Assembly: GCA_030592105.1 (NCBI GenBank)
Contig: JAUVKE010000100.1
Span: forward strand, 1 to 8,466
Origin: Desulfobacteraceae bacterium
Lineage (GTDB): Bacteria > Desulfobacterota > Desulfobacteria > Desulfobacterales > BuS5
Length of the DNA stretch: 8,466 nucleotides
Reading direction: 5' to 3'
Position 1 is the first letter of the stretch. The number at the start of each line of letters is the position of its first letter. Made by a program: the position numbers and the translations under genes. Below, one piece after another: positions 6,746-8,466 of this stretch. The notes beneath the pieces are model-generated. The model worked only from the letters and a program-made list of their open reading frames with translations. It did no database searches and was not told the DNA's origin.

Positions 6746-7498
6746 ATGGAAGTACAAACATCAAAAAATGAAAAAGAAAAATTAGCTTTGCGGGATCAGT
6801 TAATTACTGAACACCTTCCATATGTTAAACGGATTGTTTACAGAATTGCAATTAATCTCCCTGTTGGTGTTGTTGATATTGGTGATTTGATTAATGCAGG
6901 GATCATCGGTTTAATTCAGGCTGCAGAAAAATATGATCCGTTAAGTGGTAATAAATTCATGACCTATGCTTCATTCAGGATAAAAGGGGAGATATTAAGT
7001 GAGTTACGGGCCAGGGATTTTCTCTCAAGATCTGTAAGAAGTAAAGTCAGGGAAATGGAGAAAGCATATTCCGGGCTTAAAAAGAGACTGGACAGGGATA
7101 TTGAAGATTATGAAGTTGCAAAAGAAATGTCCATGGAGTTATGTGAGTTTCATAAGGTAAAAAGAATGGCTTCTTTATCCTTTATCAGTTTCGACGATAT
7201 AGGATATTCTTCAGGGCATGAGGCTGATAAATTGATGGGGAAAATAATCTCTGGTGCTGAAAATGATGCATTTAATCAGATTAGAATAAAAGAGGTCGAA
7301 TCCATAACAGCAAGTGCAGTAAAGGAGCTCCCCGAAAAGGAAAAGCTCGTAATATCTTTATACTACCAGGATGAATTAACAATGAAAGAGATAGGTGCTG
7401 TATTGGATATTACAGAGTCAAGAGTATCCCAGCTTCATTCCCAGGCAATTATCCATTTGAGAAAGAAATTGAGAAAGGCTGATCTTTTGGATGATTAA
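6746..7498 (+). CDS. fliA: Flagellar sigma factor FliA (sigma-28)
   Basis: Alternative sigma factor of the sigma-70 family that directs RNA polymerase to late flagellar and chemotaxis genes. In the known pathway it is held inactive by FlgM until the hook is complete; no flgM is seen here. It has 250 residues, usual for the family. Region 2 spans about 20-98, with the conserved LPVGVVDIGDLINAG stretch, KFMTYASFRIKGEI (70-83), and an ELRARDF/SRSVR segment (86-98) matching the usual ELRxxDWVPRSVR. Region 3 follows at about 100-150, and region 4 at about 185-245 with a helix-turn-helix TMKEIGAVLDITESRVSQLH (212-231). The ATG at 6746 is the first after an in-frame stop at 6731-6733. The Shine-Dalgarno is poor (AGGA 15 bases away), so translation may be weak. 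It is the last gene of the flagellar block. Confidence 0.95.
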   Translation: MEVQTSKNEKEKLALRDQLITEHLPYVKRIVYRIAINLPVGVVDIGDLINAGIIGLIQAAEKYDPLSGNKFMTYASFRIKGEILSELRARDFLSRSVRSKVREMEKAYSGLKKRLDRDIEDYEVAKEMSMELCEFHKVKRMASLSFISFDDIGYSSGHEADKLMGKIISGAENDAFNQIRIKEVESITASAVKELPEKEKLVISLYYQDELTMKEIGAVLDITESRVSQLHSQAIIHLRKKLRKADLLDD

Positions 7499-7503
7499 AC
7501 TCC

Positions 7504-7544
7504 TGATAACTATTCAGTTAGTCACATACCTGAAGCGTATTTTT
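7504..7544 (+). terminator. Weak terminator candidate after fliA
   Basis: Just after the fliA stop, TGA-TAACT pairs with AGTTA-TCA (7504-7511 with 7516-7524, one bulged G, loop ATTC). A short ATAC/GTAT pair (7526-7529, 7537-7540) is followed by five T (7540-7544). The stem is AT-rich, and the T-run is separated from the main stem by about 15 bases, so this is at best a weak intrinsic terminator. An alternative pairing of AGTTA (7516-7520) with TAACT (7544-7548) would bring the T-run into a loop. Confidence 0.2.
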
Positions 7545-7794
7545 AACTATTCAGCTGATATGTACGGCAACAGGTATAATCTGATTAAACTATGAAAAAC
7601 TCACAAATAAGAGGTCGTAAAGAAAGAATCTGTTAAAAATATAAACTTGCATAATAGTATACCAGAAAATAACGTCAATAAGTTCAGCTCTGATGGATTC
7701 TTTCTTAACGCTCTCTAATCCTGTTCAAACAATTTCAAAGTTTTAATCAGATCATACATGCTGCGTATCTTTCATCAGCCACGCTGAATAGTTA
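7544..7794. repeat. 251-base element with long diverged inverted arms (MITE or IS relic candidate)
   Basis: The left arm (7544-7630) and the reverse complement of the right arm (7696-7794) share three anchors in the same order. TAACTATTCAGC at 7544-7555 matches 7783-7794 perfectly over 12 bases; ATCTGATTAAA at 7579-7589 matches 7742-7752; AAGAAAGAATC at 7620-7630 matches 7696-7706. Sequence between anchors is partly conserved (for example a GTATRATC lead-in to the middle anchor) with small indels. The 65-base centre is AT-rich and has no ORF. An extra TAACTATTCAG lies at 7507-7517, and TGATTAAACT at 7492-7501 repeats at 7582-7591. No clear target-site duplication is visible. It could be a non-autonomous element, an insertion-sequence relic, or two inverted copies of a dispersed repeat; no family is assigned. 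Within the 7499-7912 gap no gene was seen. Confidence 0.6.
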
Positions 7795-7821
7795 CAATCA
7801 GACTAATCCATATCTCAATAT

Positions 7822-7840
7822 TTTTATCATATTGATAAAA
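7822..7840. other. AT-rich perfect inverted repeat downstream of glgA
   Basis: TTTTATCA (7822-7829) and TGATAAAA (7833-7840) form a perfect 8-base inverted repeat around TAT, 72 bases past the synthase stop codon and between two convergent genes. It could end transcription weakly from either side or be a protein site. A real T-tract is missing on both strands, so no role is claimed. Confidence 0.3.
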
Positions 7841-7912
7841 TTTATGCAAGGAAGGAGAAAACAGCAGAAAGTATTTTAAGGGTATATGCCTCCAAAGGTA
7901 AATAATCGAAGT

Positions 7913-8466
7913 CTAAATAAATGGCCTTTTTAACATCTTTTCGTACAATTCAATATATTTACCGGCTGTGGCTGAATGGTTGAATTGTTCGCAGCTTTGT
8001 TCCATGATCCGTTTTATCTGGGGATTTTTTACTTTTTCAGGGAGGTTGTAAAAAATCATTGCCTGGTGCATCCCCCATAAAAGGCCGCTGGAATCGTATG
8101 TTTTAAACAAAAAACCGCTCCCTGTATTATTCATCAGATCCAAAGGTTCAACTGTATCATGAATTCCCCCTGTGTCACGGGCAACAGGGATGGACGCATA
8201 TTTCTGACATATCATCTGGGGAAGCCCGCAGGGCTCAAATAAAGAGGGCATAATAATAAAATCTGAACCGGCATATCCTATTCTGGAAAGGTTTTCATTA
8301 AAATCGGCAACAGCCACCCTCGACCCCAGATCAAACTGACGGACAATTTCCCTGAAGTCATGCTGATATTCACCGTTTGCCACAAATACTATTTGAAGTT
8401 TTTGATTCCAGTAGTGTGAAACAATATCATAAATTATTTCAACAAGAAGCCCGCACCCTTTTTGAA
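7913..8466 (-). CDS. glgA: Glycogen/starch synthase, C-terminal part (start outside window)
   Basis: GT-B fold glycosyltransferase that extends alpha-1,4-glucan from a nucleotide-glucose donor, giving storage glycogen in the cytoplasm. The reading frame is open from the right edge to a TAG at 7913-7915, giving 183 visible residues. An internal GTG at 8381-8383 is not the start, because homology continues upstream: QKGCGLL at the edge and the strand ending VFVANGE. The C-terminal Rossmann domain shows the hallmark MPSLFEPCGLPQ, the IPVARDTGGIHDTV segment after it, and GSGFLF. In GlgA the Glu of FEPCGL belongs to the donor-site E-x7-E pair; here the second position appears to be in QMICQKY, so that pair is not fully conserved as I align it. 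The gene converges on fliA and is functionally unrelated to the flagellar block. A GT4-type relative is possible, but GlgA is the better call. Confidence 0.85.
   Translation of the reverse strand, partial: QKGCGLLVEIIYDIVSHYWNQKLQIVFVANGEYQHDFREIVRQFDLGSRVAVADFNENLSRIGYAGSDFIIMPSLFEPCGLPQMICQKYASIPVARDTGGIHDTVEPLDLMNNTGSGFLFKTYDSSGLLWGMHQAMIFYNLPEKVKNPQIKRIMEQSCEQFNHSATAGKYIELYEKMLKRPFI

Noticed and set aside
7575..7580. TATAAT as a -10 box in the gap after fliA
   Set aside because: No acceptable -35 box 16-18 bases upstream and no gene downstream on that strand; it lies within the inverted-repeat arm.
7845..7912. AAGGAAGGAG (7848-7857) as the ribosome site of a small gene
   Set aside because: No ATG, GTG or TTG start lies at a usable distance with a meaningful frame before the synthase stop.
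8381..8383. GTG as the start of a short 156-residue protein
   Set aside because: The frame stays open to the window edge and upstream residues continue the glycogen synthase fold, so this is an internal valine.

Overview
The window is a late-flagellar gene block from an AT-rich Gram-negative bacterium. The gene order fliR-flhB-flhA-flhF-flhG-fliA, the protein character, and a glycogen/starch synthase of the 'FEPCGLPQ' type next door suggest a deltaproteobacterial (Desulfobacterota, Desulfobacteraceae-like) source. This taxonomic guess is inference from gene order and general sequence character, not from a marker gene.

Layout. Positions 1-251 hold no recognisable gene, but contain an imperfect palindrome (10-55) and a compact hairpin just ahead of fliR. 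From 252 to 7498 six genes run on the + strand: fliR, flhB, (gap of 100 bases), flhA, flhF, flhG and fliA. The flhA and flhF genes overlap by 11 bases; the other gaps are 22, 30 and 50 bases. The 100-base flhB-flhA gap carries a well-spaced sigma-54 (-24/-12) promoter candidate, followed by a well-placed Shine-Dalgarno and a 22-codon leader ORF that overlaps the flhA start. Positions 7499-7912 are non-coding and dominated by a 251-base element with two diverged inverted arms. From 7913 to the right edge, on the - strand, lies the C-terminal part of a glycogen/starch synthase whose start is outside the window.

How the genes work together. FliR, FlhB and FlhA are inner-membrane parts of the flagellar type III export apparatus: gate, specificity switch and proton-coupled export engine. 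FlhF (SRP-type GTPase) and FlhG (MinD-type ATPase) set the position and number of flagella. FliA (sigma-28) drives late genes. An flhA-flhF-flhG-fliA unit behind a sigma-54 promoter matches the class II logic known from polar flagellates such as Vibrio.

Most notable observations: FlhF has a C-terminal extension of about 100 residues ending in an H-x3-C-x27-C-x2-C module that closely resembles the zinc-binding N-terminal domain of Ada. The flhG gene carries a 9-C homopolymer near its 3' end where a slip of one base either way gives an immediate stop. The 7544-7794 inverted-repeat element looks like a MITE or insertion-sequence relic.
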